Part shown: positions 36,501 through 44,622 of the stretch, in pieces
Layout of the letters: every line of letters begins with the position of its first letter
Numbering within the stretch: the first letter of the stretch is position 1
Source of the DNA: Planctomycetota bacterium
GTDB taxonomy: Bacteria; Planctomycetota; PLA2; JAEUHO01
Assembly: GCA_028281445.1 (NCBI GenBank)
Contig: JANQJW010000030.1
Span: forward strand, 1 to 47,212
Reading direction: 5' to 3'
DNA: 47,212 nucleotides
Notes under the pieces: model-generated
Seen by the model: only the letters and a program-made list of their open reading frames with translations
What the model was told of the DNA's origin: nothing
The model's database searches: none
Position numbers and translations under genes: made by a program

Positions 36501-37911
36501 CATGCAGTTCCTGGAGGCGCACGTCGCAGGCTTCGAGCTGCTTGGCTGCGCGCTTGTCGGTCTCGAGATCGACGAGGCCCTCGAGCGCGTCTCGAATGCC
36601 CATGTACAGCGAACGCTGGTCGCGCTTGGGGTCATGGACGACGGCACACAGCCGGCCGAGGCCGAGATGCTCGAGGCGGTTGGCCACCACGTCGAGCGCG
36701 GTGCGCTTGTCGCACACGAACAGCACCCGTTCGCCGCGCGCGAGATGATCGCCGATGATGTTCGTGATCGTCTGGCTCTTGCCGGTACCCGGCGGCCCGT
36801 GGATCACAAGCCCCGTGCTGGTTCGTGCGCGCTTCACTGCCTGCGCCTGGAAGGGGTCCGCTCTCGCGATGAAGCGCTCGTCGTCGAAGCGCCGGGGCTC
36901 CTTGGCGATCACGCTCTCCGGATCGGCGCCCTCGAGCACGGGTGCGTCGTCGAGATCGACCTCCACGTCGACGAAGCTCACGACGGGGCCATCCAACGCC
37001 TCGGCGGCGATCATGTCGCGCGTATCGCGGATCAAGCCCTGCTTCGACGTGGGGAAGAGCCCGACGACCGAGCACGGAAGCACGGCCGGCTCGCTCGGCA
37101 GCTCGTCCGCCTTGGGCGTATCGGCCAGACGGAGCGTCTCGATCGCGCATAGGGCTTCTGCGTCGACACCCTTCACGCCCGCGGCCTTCGTGACCGCCTC
37201 CACGAGCAGCCGGACCTCGACCCAGGGCTCCGTGCCGTCTTCGTCGTCGAACAGCTCGTCGAACGTCTGGCCGGTCTCGCGTTCCAACCAGGCGAGCAAC
37301 GCGACGTTGGGCGTGACGAGATCCACGCCTTCGCCGCGGCATTGGAGGTCGATCCCGCGGCGCTGCCCGGTGCGCACTTCCATCGAGACCGGGACGAAAG
37401 CGAGCGGGGCGATGATCCGGCGCGTTCCACCCGACGCCCCCGGCGGGATGCTCAGGAGGGGGTAGCCCAGGTGCAGGGCGTGGACACCGGTGTCCTGCTC
37501 GTAGGTCTTGGCGTCCTCGCTGAGGTTGCGGAGTTTCGTGAGCAATGATTCCTGGGCACGCCAGGCCTTCTCGGCTTCCTTGCGGCGGCGCCGCTCCTCG
37601 ACCTCCTCGGGGGTCTCGGGCGCAGCCGGGGCAGGCGTCTCGACCGGCTTCTCCCGGTAGCCCCACGAGCGTGCGCGTTCCACAAGCCACTCGGGCATGG
37701 CCACGGAAGCGGAGAGAGTGGCCCGGCGCTTCTCGCCGAGCAGCCCGTCCAGGACCTGCGCCGGGCGCACGGCGGGGTCCTGGAACGCACGCAGGCTGGC
37801 AAGGTCGACGCGCTGGCGGCTCGAGTGCGGACGGCAGTTGAGGCTCGGCCCGCGCATGAGCGAGGCGTAGAGACGATCGAGCATCTGCTCGAGAACGCGG
37901 TGGTTCGGCAC
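33529..37911 (-). CDS. Giant SF1 helicase with C-terminal restriction-endonuclease-like domain
   Basis: 1460 residues from a GTG at 37911 with AGGAG six bases upstream. After a charged N-terminal part and a DUF4011-like region, Walker A GPPGTGKS lies near 373. A long helical insert follows, then Walker B VVVFDEASQC near 1022, AGDPKQLPP near 1045, the LESVQGDERDHIIIS motif near 1230 and the arginine finger NVLVTRARH near 1272. These are UvrD/Upf1-like SF1 helicase signatures. The last 100 residues resemble the MTES_1575/Vsr-like nuclease fold (VDAALHHPE, then FRSQILESQGWALHRVW), but the usual Glu-Cys-Asp of the active site reads Leu-Cys-Asp, so activity is uncertain. Such fusions often serve in phage defence or nucleic-acid quality control. 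It starts 15 bases after gpsA. Confidence 0.87.
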   Translation of the reverse strand: MPNHRVLEQMLDRLYASLMRGPSLNCRPHSSRQRVDLASLRAFQDPAVRPAQVLDGLLGEKRRATLSASVAMPEWLVERARSWGYREKPVETPAPAAPETPEEVEERRRRKEAEKAWRAQESLLTKLRNLSEDAKTYEQDTGVHALHLGYPLLSIPPGASGGTRRIIAPLAFVPVSMEVRTGQRRGIDLQCRGEGVDLVTPNVALLAWLERETGQTFDELFDDEDGTEPWVEVRLLVEAVTKAAGVKGVDAEALCAIETLRLADTPKADELPSEPAVLPCSVVGLFPTSKQGLIRDTRDMIAAEALDGPVVSFVDVEVDLDDAPVLEGADPESVIAKEPRRFDDERFIARADPFQAQAVKRARTSTGLVIHGPPGTGKSQTITNIIGDHLARGERVLFVCDKRTALDVVANRLEHLGLGRLCAVVHDPKRDQRSLYMGIRDALEGLVDLETDKRAAKQLEACDVRLQELHDELTALHGALMDEREGQSIHELMGRWLAIEAPGLPGIEKVTASADELDTHRRDIQVLLERAATVDYPHSPWTEAVGTTLDAFLARRQDELRRTFASSIEDARAADATCHETIPRFDPERTLAAAAESRTTLHGLLQTARESASTEIRRRVAGMNADTASRGYRGLADLDGTRDAVRAPLDRELALSLEGSVPAAKTLNADIGALRRYLETSKRWWGFLAFGAKRTARKVLAQNGLTRTPEEAERLRTFLEGVRARLLFSAQLRDFWGEDGTGMLRDEQISKEVDGFDAALALVCRADLDGELPKETRAALADDEQAERLLEGLHRSPPRAAAITALMESLSGLGLLAPTWLEPAEASLRAGGPARPTLEKMESRFDDIEAVLRVKDAKERLPTALQDGVARVLAAALDPGDGLGVLERCVLAREIEARVTGDEELLRLDGARIRDALRRYAEEEARKRQLVRDALLHRWVETQKRRLLAATRSRLNSEGAALRRRLFVRGKRAMRLRQVIASGETDDPEGDPLFDMCPVWMASPETVAQVFPRRAMFDVVVFDEASQCRLEEALPVLSRARKAVIAGDPKQLPPTRFFEASVATSDDDELETEQDLFEAQQGSVEDLLAAALNLAIEESYLEVHYRSRDAALIQFSNENFYGSRLQAIPGHPSKRARIPPIRIERADGVYRSRCNPLEAERVVQIVDDLLKRAEPPSIGIACFNLKQRDTIRDMLDRHAQHDTDFARRLDAARRLTGEGSFEGLFVKNLESVQGDERDHIIISTTYGPNEDGKFYRRFGPLGMAGGGRRLNVLVTRARHEVHLVTSIPADAYRALEPVPDGRKPSGAWLLFAYLHYAERLADIYREENERLDEAMRTGAAEVVRNEIAPVSRFGLALGSRLASTRGIGSDVHWGNEGFCVDAALHHPERVEDVTAGVLCDFTRYPGAPDAIEWEVFRSQILESQGWALHRVWTPHFFRDPERSVNAIAEAAEAALTEDAS

Positions 37912-37926
37912 GGACGGCTCCTGCGT

Positions 37927-38946
37927 CTACCAGCTCAGATCTTGGGACTCGTCCTTGTGTTCGCGACGCATCAGAGCGGTGACCGCATCGCGCGGGGACT
38001 TGTCCTCGTGGATGACCTGATAGACCTCTTCCGAGATCGGCAGCGACAAGTCGTGTTGGTGCATGAGGTCGCGCACCGGTCGCGCGCTCTTCACCCCTTC
38101 CGCCACCTGGTTCATGCTCGCGGCGATGTCGTCGACACGCTCGCCGCGTCCGATTCGTTCTCCGAACGTGCGGTTGCGACTCGAGCGCGATTCGCACGTC
38201 GTGATGAGGTCACCCAGGCCCGAAATCCCGAAGAACGTCTTCCGCTCGCCGCCCAACGCCTCGCCGAGATGCGCCATCTCGATCATTCCGCGCGTCACGA
38301 GCGCGGCCTTCGCGTTGACACCGAGCTCCATGCCGTCGCACATGCCCGCCGCCAACGCGATCACGTTCTTGAGAACGCCGCCGAGCTCGACACCCGCCAT
38401 GTCGGGGTTGCTGTACGCGCGGAAGCGGTCGCCCGAGAACGTCGCGCGCAGCGTGCGCGCCATCTCGTCGGTGGCCGCGGCCACGACCGTTGCCGCCGGC
38501 ATGCCGGCGGCGATCTCACGCGCGATGTTCGGACCCGAGAGGACGCTGATCGAGCGTTCCGTGCCCGTCACCTCGGCGAGGATCTGGGTGGCCCGCAGCA
38601 GCGTCTCGTTCTCCAGGCCCTTCGAGAGGCTGATCATCGGCAGGTCCGCCGGCAGGAGCGGCGCGTGGCTCGACCAGACGTCGCGCAGGTAGGCCGTGGG
38701 CACGGCGGAGACGAGCAGCTCGGCGCCCGGCAGGAGAGACGAGAGGTCCGAGGAGATCTCGATTGCATCGGGGATCTCGAAGCCGGGGAGATAGCGCGGG
38801 TTGCTGCGCGTCGTGCGCATCAGTGCCGCGTAGTCCGGGTCGTACGACCACAGCGACACGTCGCGCCCGTGTGCGTGCAGCACCATCGAGAGCGCCGTGC
38901 CCCAGCCGCCGTCGCCGACGACAACGATGCGCTGCAACGGATCCAT
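37927..38946 (-). CDS. gpsA: Glycerol-3-phosphate dehydrogenase (NAD(P)+)
   Basis: 339 residues from the ATG at 38946, chosen because GGGAGG lies just upstream; an in-frame ATG at 38997 gives 17 extra residues without family support. Seen: the Rossmann motif VVVGDGGWGTALSMVL, SLSKGLENETLLRATQ, VLSGPNIAREIAAGMP and the catalytic-Lys segment VLKNVIALAAGMCDG, then LGVNAKAALVTRG. The enzyme reduces dihydroxyacetone phosphate to sn-glycerol 3-phosphate in the cytosol, the first step of phospholipid backbone synthesis. It lies downstream of plsY on the same strand, so both steps of backbone supply are together, separated by a 331-base gap. Confidence 0.95.
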   Translation of the reverse strand: MDPLQRIVVVGDGGWGTALSMVLHAHGRDVSLWSYDPDYAALMRTTRSNPRYLPGFEIPDAIEISSDLSSLLPGAELLVSAVPTAYLRDVWSSHAPLLPADLPMISLSKGLENETLLRATQILAEVTGTERSISVLSGPNIAREIAAGMPAATVVAAATDEMARTLRATFSGDRFRAYSNPDMAGVELGGVLKNVIALAAGMCDGMELGVNAKAALVTRGMIEMAHLGEALGGERKTFFGISGLGDLITTCESRSSRNRTFGERIGRGERVDDIAASMNQVAEGVKSARPVRDLMHQHDLSLPISEEVYQVIHEDKSPRDAVTALMRREHKDESQDLSW

Positions 38947-39277
38947 GACGCGGCCTCCCACGGATGCGTCCTCAGTGGAACACCCCGACGAGATCATAGT
39001 CGAGTGTCAGCGAGTTCGACGACGACCGGAGGGCGTGGATGGAGAGCCTTCTGCGACGATCCCTCGTCGTCGGGTCGCCGAGGCGAAGGCGCCGCACAGC
39101 CGATGAGGACCTTCGCCGCGGTGATCGCGCGTGCGCGATCCGAGGACCGAGCTGGCGTGGTCCGAGAGCGGGGCGTAGCACTACCACGCGAGGACGAAAG
39201 CGAAGCGGTCGGCACAGCGCTGCCGAGCATTCGGCGAGCCGGATGTGCATGCGGGCCGGGCCGCTTGAACATCAACC
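38947..39277. other. 331-base gap between plsY and gpsA
   Basis: No credible reading frame or RNA gene. It contains a strong palindrome, GATCGCGCGTGCGCGATC (39123-39140), and GGACC/GGTCC arms around 39143-39162. A faint tRNA-Leu-like string near 38975-39040 on the minus strand does not fold into a cloverleaf. The gpsA promoter may lie here. Confidence 0.5.
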
Positions 39278-39970
39278 TCAGAGCTTCTGATCCAGGTCTC
39301 CAACGCGTCGCTCCTTGCCCTGGAGGATGCGAAGGATGTTGCTGCGGTGGCGCCAGACGACGACCAGCGCCGTGACGACCAGGAAGATCGTGATGGCCAG
39401 ACGGCTGCGCAGCGCCTCCGATCCGGAGTCGATCCAGTGCGACAGCGGGATGGCGAGCATCGCGGCCATCGAGCCGAGGCTCATGTACTTCGTGATGCCG
39501 ACGAGCAGGCCCCAGGCACCGAGGCCGTAGAGCGCGGAGAGCGGTGCCAGGGCGGTGACGACACCGAACGTCGTGGCGACGCCCTTGCCGCCGTTGAAGC
39601 CAAGGTATGGCGTGAACATGTGGCCGAGAATCGCCGCGAGTCCGCAGAACACCTGGAGCGTCAGCGCGCTGCTGGACGCGCCCGTGTAGCCGCCGATCGC
39701 TTCGGCAAGATCCAGCGAGACGAGCGCGCCGAAGAGTCCCTTGCCAAAGTCGAGGATGAAGACGGCCACGAAGACGCCGACCGAAGCCGAGCCCTGCCAG
39801 AGGCGCGAGCAGTTCGTGGCACCGGTGCCGCCGCTACCGACCGTGCGCAGGTCGGTGCCCTTGAACACCTTGGCGATGAGCCAGCCGAAGGGGATGCCGC
39901 CTACCAGGTACGCGCTCAGGATGATCAGCATCTCGGCCCAGGGGCTTCCGATCTGCATCAGCACGACCAT
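39278..39970 (-). CDS. plsY: Glycerol-3-phosphate acyltransferase PlsY
   Basis: 230 residues with six or seven membrane segments. The three PlsY motifs are visible: GSGGTGATN (normally GSGNxGATN), the FILDFGKG segment, and GHMFTPYLGFNGGKGVATTF. PlsY transfers an acyl group from acyl-phosphate to glycerol-3-phosphate at the inner membrane, giving lysophosphatidic acid. The ATG at 39970 has AGGAG nine bases upstream; an in-frame ATG at 39958 is also possible. The product of the downstream gpsA is its substrate. It is divergent from hyuA. Confidence 0.93.
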   Translation of the reverse strand: MVVLMQIGSPWAEMLIILSAYLVGGIPFGWLIAKVFKGTDLRTVGSGGTGATNCSRLWQGSASVGVFVAVFILDFGKGLFGALVSLDLAEAIGGYTGASSSALTLQVFCGLAAILGHMFTPYLGFNGGKGVATTFGVVTALAPLSALYGLGAWGLLVGITKYMSLGSMAAMLAIPLSHWIDSGSEALRSRLAITIFLVVTALVVVWRHRSNILRILQGKERRVGDLDQKL

Positions 39971-40157
39971 TGGGGGGGACTCCTACGAGGGGCCAGAGCA
40001 TACCTCTTTGCAGCTTCCCTGGGCACCCGGGGTGTTGCCGCCATGTTGCCCTTTTCGGCCAATCGGAGCCGCGGACCCCTGCGTGAAACCGCGCGCCGTC
40101 GATGTATGCGGGATGTTGCGGTTTGCGGGCCGGGTACCGAGCGGGTCCAATGCGCCC

Positions 40158-42104
40158 ATGGGAGCCGGAGACGCCATACGCATCGGCATCGACACGGGTG
40201 GCACATTCACCGATGTCGTACTCCACGGTCCGGCGGGCCGCGTTGCGCGCAAGGTGCCCTCGACCCCCGAGCACCCCGCCGACGGCTTTCTGGCGGCCGT
40301 TCAGGAGGTCGGCGGCCTGCCGGCGGAGGCGCGGCTCCACCACGGAACGACCGTTGGGACCAATGCCGTCCTCACGCGGCGCGGCGCCCGGCTCGTCCTC
40401 GTGACCACGGCCGGGTTCGAGGATCTGCCCTGGATCGGGCGCGGCAACCGCGACGACCTGCACGCCCTGGCACCCTCGCGCAACCCGCCGTTGATCGGCG
40501 ACGGCATGAGCGTCGGGGTGGACGAGCGCATCGACGCACGGGGGGAGATCCTGCGCGCACCCGGCCGCGCAACGCTCGCGCAGGTGCGGGCGGCTGTAGC
40601 AGAGCGCGATCCGGAGGCCATCGCGCTCTGCCTGTTGCACGCGGTGCGCAACGATGAGAACGAGCGCGCGCTACGCGCTGCGTTGCAGAGCCTCGGCGTT
40701 CCCGTGCACGCCTCCGCGGCCTTGTCGGCCGATCCGCGAGAGTTCGAGCGCATGACCACCGTCATGCTCGATGCCTTCGTGTCGCCGACGCTGCGTGCCT
40801 ACGTCGCTGCCTTGCTCGAGGGACTCGGCGGTGCGCCACTCACCATCATGCGTTCCGACGGCGGTCGGATGGCGCCGTCCGAGGTCGAGCGCGCGCCCGT
40901 GCGCACGCTCCTCTCCGGTCCGGCCGGGGGTGTCGCGGCAGCGCGTTCGCTCACGGCACGCCTCGGCGTCGAGCGCGCGCTGTCCTTCGACGTCGGCGGC
41001 ACGAGTACGGACGTTGCGTGGATCGAAGGCGACGACGTACCGGTGCGGCCGTCGCTGCGTGTCGGTCCCTTCGAGGCGGGCGTACCTTCGGTGGGCCTCG
41101 AGACGGTGGGTGCCGGCGGCGGCAGCGAGGTGACGCTGGACACGGGCGGTGCCCTGCGCGTCGGACCGGCGAGCGCAGGCGCAGACCCCGGACCCGCGTG
41201 CTACGGACGCGGCGGACCGTTCACGTTGACCGACGCATGGCTCTTGACCGGCCGGGTACCCGCCGCCCTGCTCGGCGGCGACTTCGCCTTGAACAAGGGC
41301 GCGGCTCGGGAAGCGGCGAAGCCGCTCGCCGCCGCGTCGAAGTCGTCCGTCGCGGCTCTGTGCGAGGGCGTTGTGCGCGTTGCGGCGTCCACGACGGCGC
41401 GTGCGCTCCGGGCCGCCTCGGTGGCGCGCGGCAAGGACCCGCGGGACGCAGCGCTGATCGCGTTCGGGGGCGCCGGCCCGGTGCTCGCCGCCGAGACGGC
41501 AGCCCTGCTCGGCATGCAGACCGTGCTCGTGCCGCCCGATCCGGGCACGTTCGCCGCGTGGGGAACCTTGCTGGCACCGCTACGCGCGGACGTCTCGCGT
41601 GTCGTTGCGAGCGAGCGCGGCCTCGCTTCCGTCGCGCGCACGCTGCAAACCGAAGTGCGGCGCACGCTCGAGCGCGAAGGTGCCCGACGTGTGGCGCTGC
41701 GCGTCGAGCTCGACGCGCGCTACGCCGGGCAGGCCTTCGAGGTAACGCTGCCCTACGAGCGTCGCTGGCAGTCCGAGTTCCACGGCCGTCACGCTGCGCG
41801 CTACGGATTCGCGTCGGCGGACCGCCCCGTCGAAGCGGTTCGCTTGCGCGTTCGGGGTGAGGGGTGGGAGACCGTCGACGCGGACGCGGGCGTGCGTGTC
41901 CTCGCGCGGCCGCGGTTCACGACGCGGCGGCTCACGCGACCCAAGCGCGGCCCCGCACGCTTGATGCGTGCGGACCTGGCGCCGGGCCGGCGCGTCGTCG
42001 GGCCCGTTCGCATCGAGGAGCGCACGGGTACGACCTTCGTTCCGCCCGACTGGTTCGCGGGTGGCCTCGATGACGGCACCCTGCGCATGGAGCCGCGACG
42101 ATGA
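40158..42104 (+). CDS. hyuA: Hydantoinase/5-oxoprolinase family protein, subunit A
   Basis: 648 residues from the ATG of MGAGDAIRIGIDTGGTFTDV. The ASKHA-type ATP motifs GIDTGGTFTDVV and FDVGGTSTDVA are present, as are HHGTTVGTNAVLTRRGARLV and the SGPAGGVAAAR segment. Members cleave cyclic amides (N-methylhydantoin, 5-oxoproline) with ATP, or carboxylate acetone or acetophenone together with a B subunit. The substrate cannot be set from sequence. The last codons overlap hyuB by four bases (ATGA), so the two subunits are translated together. A 187-base gap separates it from the divergent plsY. Confidence 0.93.
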   Translation: MGAGDAIRIGIDTGGTFTDVVLHGPAGRVARKVPSTPEHPADGFLAAVQEVGGLPAEARLHHGTTVGTNAVLTRRGARLVLVTTAGFEDLPWIGRGNRDDLHALAPSRNPPLIGDGMSVGVDERIDARGEILRAPGRATLAQVRAAVAERDPEAIALCLLHAVRNDENERALRAALQSLGVPVHASAALSADPREFERMTTVMLDAFVSPTLRAYVAALLEGLGGAPLTIMRSDGGRMAPSEVERAPVRTLLSGPAGGVAAARSLTARLGVERALSFDVGGTSTDVAWIEGDDVPVRPSLRVGPFEAGVPSVGLETVGAGGGSEVTLDTGGALRVGPASAGADPGPACYGRGGPFTLTDAWLLTGRVPAALLGGDFALNKGAAREAAKPLAAASKSSVAALCEGVVRVAASTTARALRAASVARGKDPRDAALIAFGGAGPVLAAETAALLGMQTVLVPPDPGTFAAWGTLLAPLRADVSRVVASERGLASVARTLQTEVRRTLEREGARRVALRVELDARYAGQAFEVTLPYERRWQSEFHGRHAARYGFASADRPVEAVRLRVRGEGWETVDADAGVRVLARPRFTTRRLTRPKRGPARLMRADLAPGRRVVGPVRIEERTGTTFVPPDWFAGGLDDGTLRMEPRR

Positions 42105-43681
42105 CCAGCCGCGCGGGCCAGGCCATCGAGCTCGCGTTGCTGCGCGAGCTGCTCGAGAGCGTTGCAGACGAGATGGCGACGGTCTGCATGCGGACCGCGG
42201 TGTCGCCGAACATCAAGGAGCGGCGCGACCTGAGCGCAGCGGTCTTCGACGGGGCCGGGCGCATGGTCGCCCACGCTGCGCACATCCCCGTGCACCTCGG
42301 CGCCATGCCGCTGTCGGTGCGCACGGTCCTGGGCACGATCGCCCTGGGCCCCGGTGACGTGGCCCTGATCAACGACCCCTACGCGGGCGGTACGCACCTC
42401 CCCGACATCACGGCCGTGCTGCCGGTGTTCGCGCACCCGCGGGAACGTACGCCTGCGTTCGTCCTGGGCGTGCGGGCGCATCACGCGGACGTTGGCGGCG
42501 CGGTACCGGGATCGATGGCGCCGCAGGGGGACGTGTTTGCCGAGGGACTCCGGATCCCGCCTCTGCGTTGGATGCGCGCAGGCGTTGAGGACCGGGACGT
42601 GACGGCGCTGCTCTTCGCGAACATGCGCGATCCGGACGAGCGCCACGCAGACCTCGCGGCGCAGGCCGGTGCCTTGCGTCGCGGCCGCCGGCGACTCGAG
42701 CACATCGCAGAGCGCGAGGGATCCTTGAGCGCCCTGGCTACGAAGAGTCGTGTTCTCCTGGCGTACGCGACACGGATCGCCCGCGCGGCGTTGCACGAGC
42801 TCCCCGACGGCACGGAGACCGCGGAACTCCCGCTCGAGGTGCCCGATGTGCACGGCGATCCCGCGGTGATCCGCCTTGCCCTCACCAAGCGTGGGTCCCG
42901 GCTGGAGGTCGACTTCGACGGCACGTCGCCGCCTGTCGGCCTCGGCATGAATGCGACAGAGGCGGTGACGCACAGCGCGGTGTACTACTTCCTGCGCTGC
43001 TTGTGTCCGCCGGGCACGCCGGCCAACGACGGCCTGATGGACGGCGTGCACGTCCGTGTGCCGGCGGGCTCCTTGCTCGCGGCGGACGCGCCCCACCCCG
43101 TCGCCGGCGGAAACGTCGAGACGAGCCAGCGGATCGTCGATGCGCTCTGGCTGGCGGCGGGCTCGCTGTGGCCCGGGCGCATGCCGGCGCCCGGGTCAGG
43201 CAGCATGTCGAACTGGACGTTCGGTCCCGTTGCGGACGGGCCGTCGTTCCCGACCTACTACGAGACCCTGCCGGGCGGCGGCGGTGCGGGGCCCGCGTGG
43301 GACGGCGCGGACGCGATCCAGCAGCACATGACCAACACGCGTTCGACCCCGACGGAGGCCCTGGAGGCGCGCTGGCCCGTTCGCGTGGAGCGCATGACGC
43401 GCCGGCCCGACAGCGGCGGCCCGGGGCGCCACGTCGGCGGGACCGGCCTCCTGCGTGAGATCCGTTTCCTCGCGCCCGCCCAGGTCGCTTGCCTCATGAC
43501 CCGGCACGACGAGGCGCCACCCGGCGTCGCCGGCGGAGGGCCGGGGGCGCGCGGAGGCGTCCGCCTCGTCCGCGGCGCGCACGCACAGCGTCTGGAGGCC
43601 CGCGGCGCCGTCCGCCTCGAGGCGGGCGACCTCCTGCGCATCGAGACGCCGGGCGGGGGCGGCTGGGGCGCTCGGGTCTAG
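42101..43681 (+). CDS. hyuB: Hydantoinase/5-oxoprolinase family protein, subunit B
   Basis: 526 residues, normal for HyuB. Seen: SPNIKERRDLSAAVFDGAGR, HIPVHLGAMPLSV, NDPYAGGTHLPDITAVLPVF, RAHHADVGGAVPGSM and the C-terminal Gly-rich stretch TPGGGGWGARV, all typical. It should form the catalytic complex with HyuA, to which it is coupled by overlapping start and stop codons. It ends 77 bases before the zinc-ribbon gene; no transporter for a cyclic amide is nearby, so the metabolic setting is unclear. Confidence 0.94.
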   Translation: MTSRAGQAIELALLRELLESVADEMATVCMRTAVSPNIKERRDLSAAVFDGAGRMVAHAAHIPVHLGAMPLSVRTVLGTIALGPGDVALINDPYAGGTHLPDITAVLPVFAHPRERTPAFVLGVRAHHADVGGAVPGSMAPQGDVFAEGLRIPPLRWMRAGVEDRDVTALLFANMRDPDERHADLAAQAGALRRGRRRLEHIAEREGSLSALATKSRVLLAYATRIARAALHELPDGTETAELPLEVPDVHGDPAVIRLALTKRGSRLEVDFDGTSPPVGLGMNATEAVTHSAVYYFLRCLCPPGTPANDGLMDGVHVRVPAGSLLAADAPHPVAGGNVETSQRIVDALWLAAGSLWPGRMPAPGSGSMSNWTFGPVADGPSFPTYYETLPGGGGAGPAWDGADAIQQHMTNTRSTPTEALEARWPVRVERMTRRPDSGGPGRHVGGTGLLREIRFLAPAQVACLMTRHDEAPPGVAGGGPGARGGVRLVRGAHAQRLEARGAVRLEAGDLLRIETPGGGGWGARV

Positions 43682-43758
43682 AGAGGACGCGAGCCCCATC
43701 TCCTGAGTACGCTCATTCGCTGGCAGGGCGCCCGTGACAGGTTGGGCGGAGGAGTGGC

Positions 43759-44532
43759 ATGGCGGTTCCGGCAGGCTCGAGGTGGTGGATAGCGACGCTG
43801 GTGATCGTCGGCGTCCTCCTGGCGATTTCGGCGCTGGCTCTGGATCGCCCCAATGTCGTCTGGCATGCGCACAGTCCGCAGTGCCCGAGCTGTCGCACGG
43901 GCGTCGAGTGGTACAGCTCGCGCTGCGCGACCTGCAGCGCGGAGTTCGACTGGATCGTCAGCGGGGACGAACAGAGCCCGCTGTCGAACGCGAGCCTCTC
44001 CGTGCTCGAGACGGAGTGGCTCCGCAAGCGCGTTGCCGAGCTCGGCGTCGAGAACGCCGCGGAGCGTGTTGCCGAGAAGACGGGCCTCTCTCGGGAAGCG
44101 GCGCTGGAGTACCTGACCGTCGGCCACGGCAACTGCGGCTGGTGCGGCGGAACGCGCAAGGATCTCGCGTCCCCCGACTTGAACGAGCCGGAGTCGTGTC
44201 CGATGTGCCTGGGCACGGGGCGGTCCATCGCGTGCGGCGGCGACCGCCGCGTGACGCTGGGGAACTGGGCCGCGGAGCGCGCGCTCACGGACTACAAGGC
44301 AGAGATGCGTCAGCTGACGACGGCGAACCTCGAACCCGACGTCGTCCAGGACGAAGCACGACGGCTCGCCGAGGGCTTCCTGCGGCGCTTCGCAGGCACC
44401 CAGCAGGTGGAGTCCATCTACTTCTGGCCCCTCGTGGCGCCCCGGACGCAACCATCGGACGAGACGCGCGCCGTGCGCGTCGGCCGCAGGCGGCTCGACA
44501 ACGTGCTCGTCTCCCTGCGACCCGCGGAGTAG
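43759..44532 (+). CDS. Membrane-anchored zinc-ribbon protein with DnaJ-like CxxCxG motifs
   Basis: 257 residues. One N-terminal membrane helix (WWIATLVIVGVLLAISAL) is followed by a zinc ribbon with CPSC and CATC, a helical middle with VENAAERVAEKTGLSREAAL, and then CGWCGGTRKD and CPMCLGTGR, spaced like the CxxCxGxG zinc repeats of DnaJ. The last 80 residues are helical. It may be a small chaperone-like or assembly protein outside or at the membrane; no family name is certain. A secreted TPR gene follows after 90 bases, which fits a protein-interaction role. Confidence 0.72.
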   Translation: MAVPAGSRWWIATLVIVGVLLAISALALDRPNVVWHAHSPQCPSCRTGVEWYSSRCATCSAEFDWIVSGDEQSPLSNASLSVLETEWLRKRVAELGVENAAERVAEKTGLSREAALEYLTVGHGNCGWCGGTRKDLASPDLNEPESCPMCLGTGRSIACGGDRRVTLGNWAAERALTDYKAEMRQLTTANLEPDVVQDEARRLAEGFLRRFAGTQQVESIYFWPLVAPRTQPSDETRAVRVGRRRLDNVLVSLRPAE

Positions 44533-44622
44533 GAACCGGGTCTCAACATGGTCGTACCGGATCGCGCGATTCCAGGGCACTCTGTACGGGGGCATGTAGT
44601 GGCCCCATCGGAGGCCCGGCCG

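Noticed and set aside
38975..39040. tRNA-Leu-like string on the minus strand
   Set aside because: The D-loop GG, acceptor pairing and T-loop TTCGA are absent; only a superficial resemblance.
37825..39375. 516-residue plus-strand frame over gpsA
   Set aside because: Antisense frame; gpsA motifs are unambiguous on the other strand.
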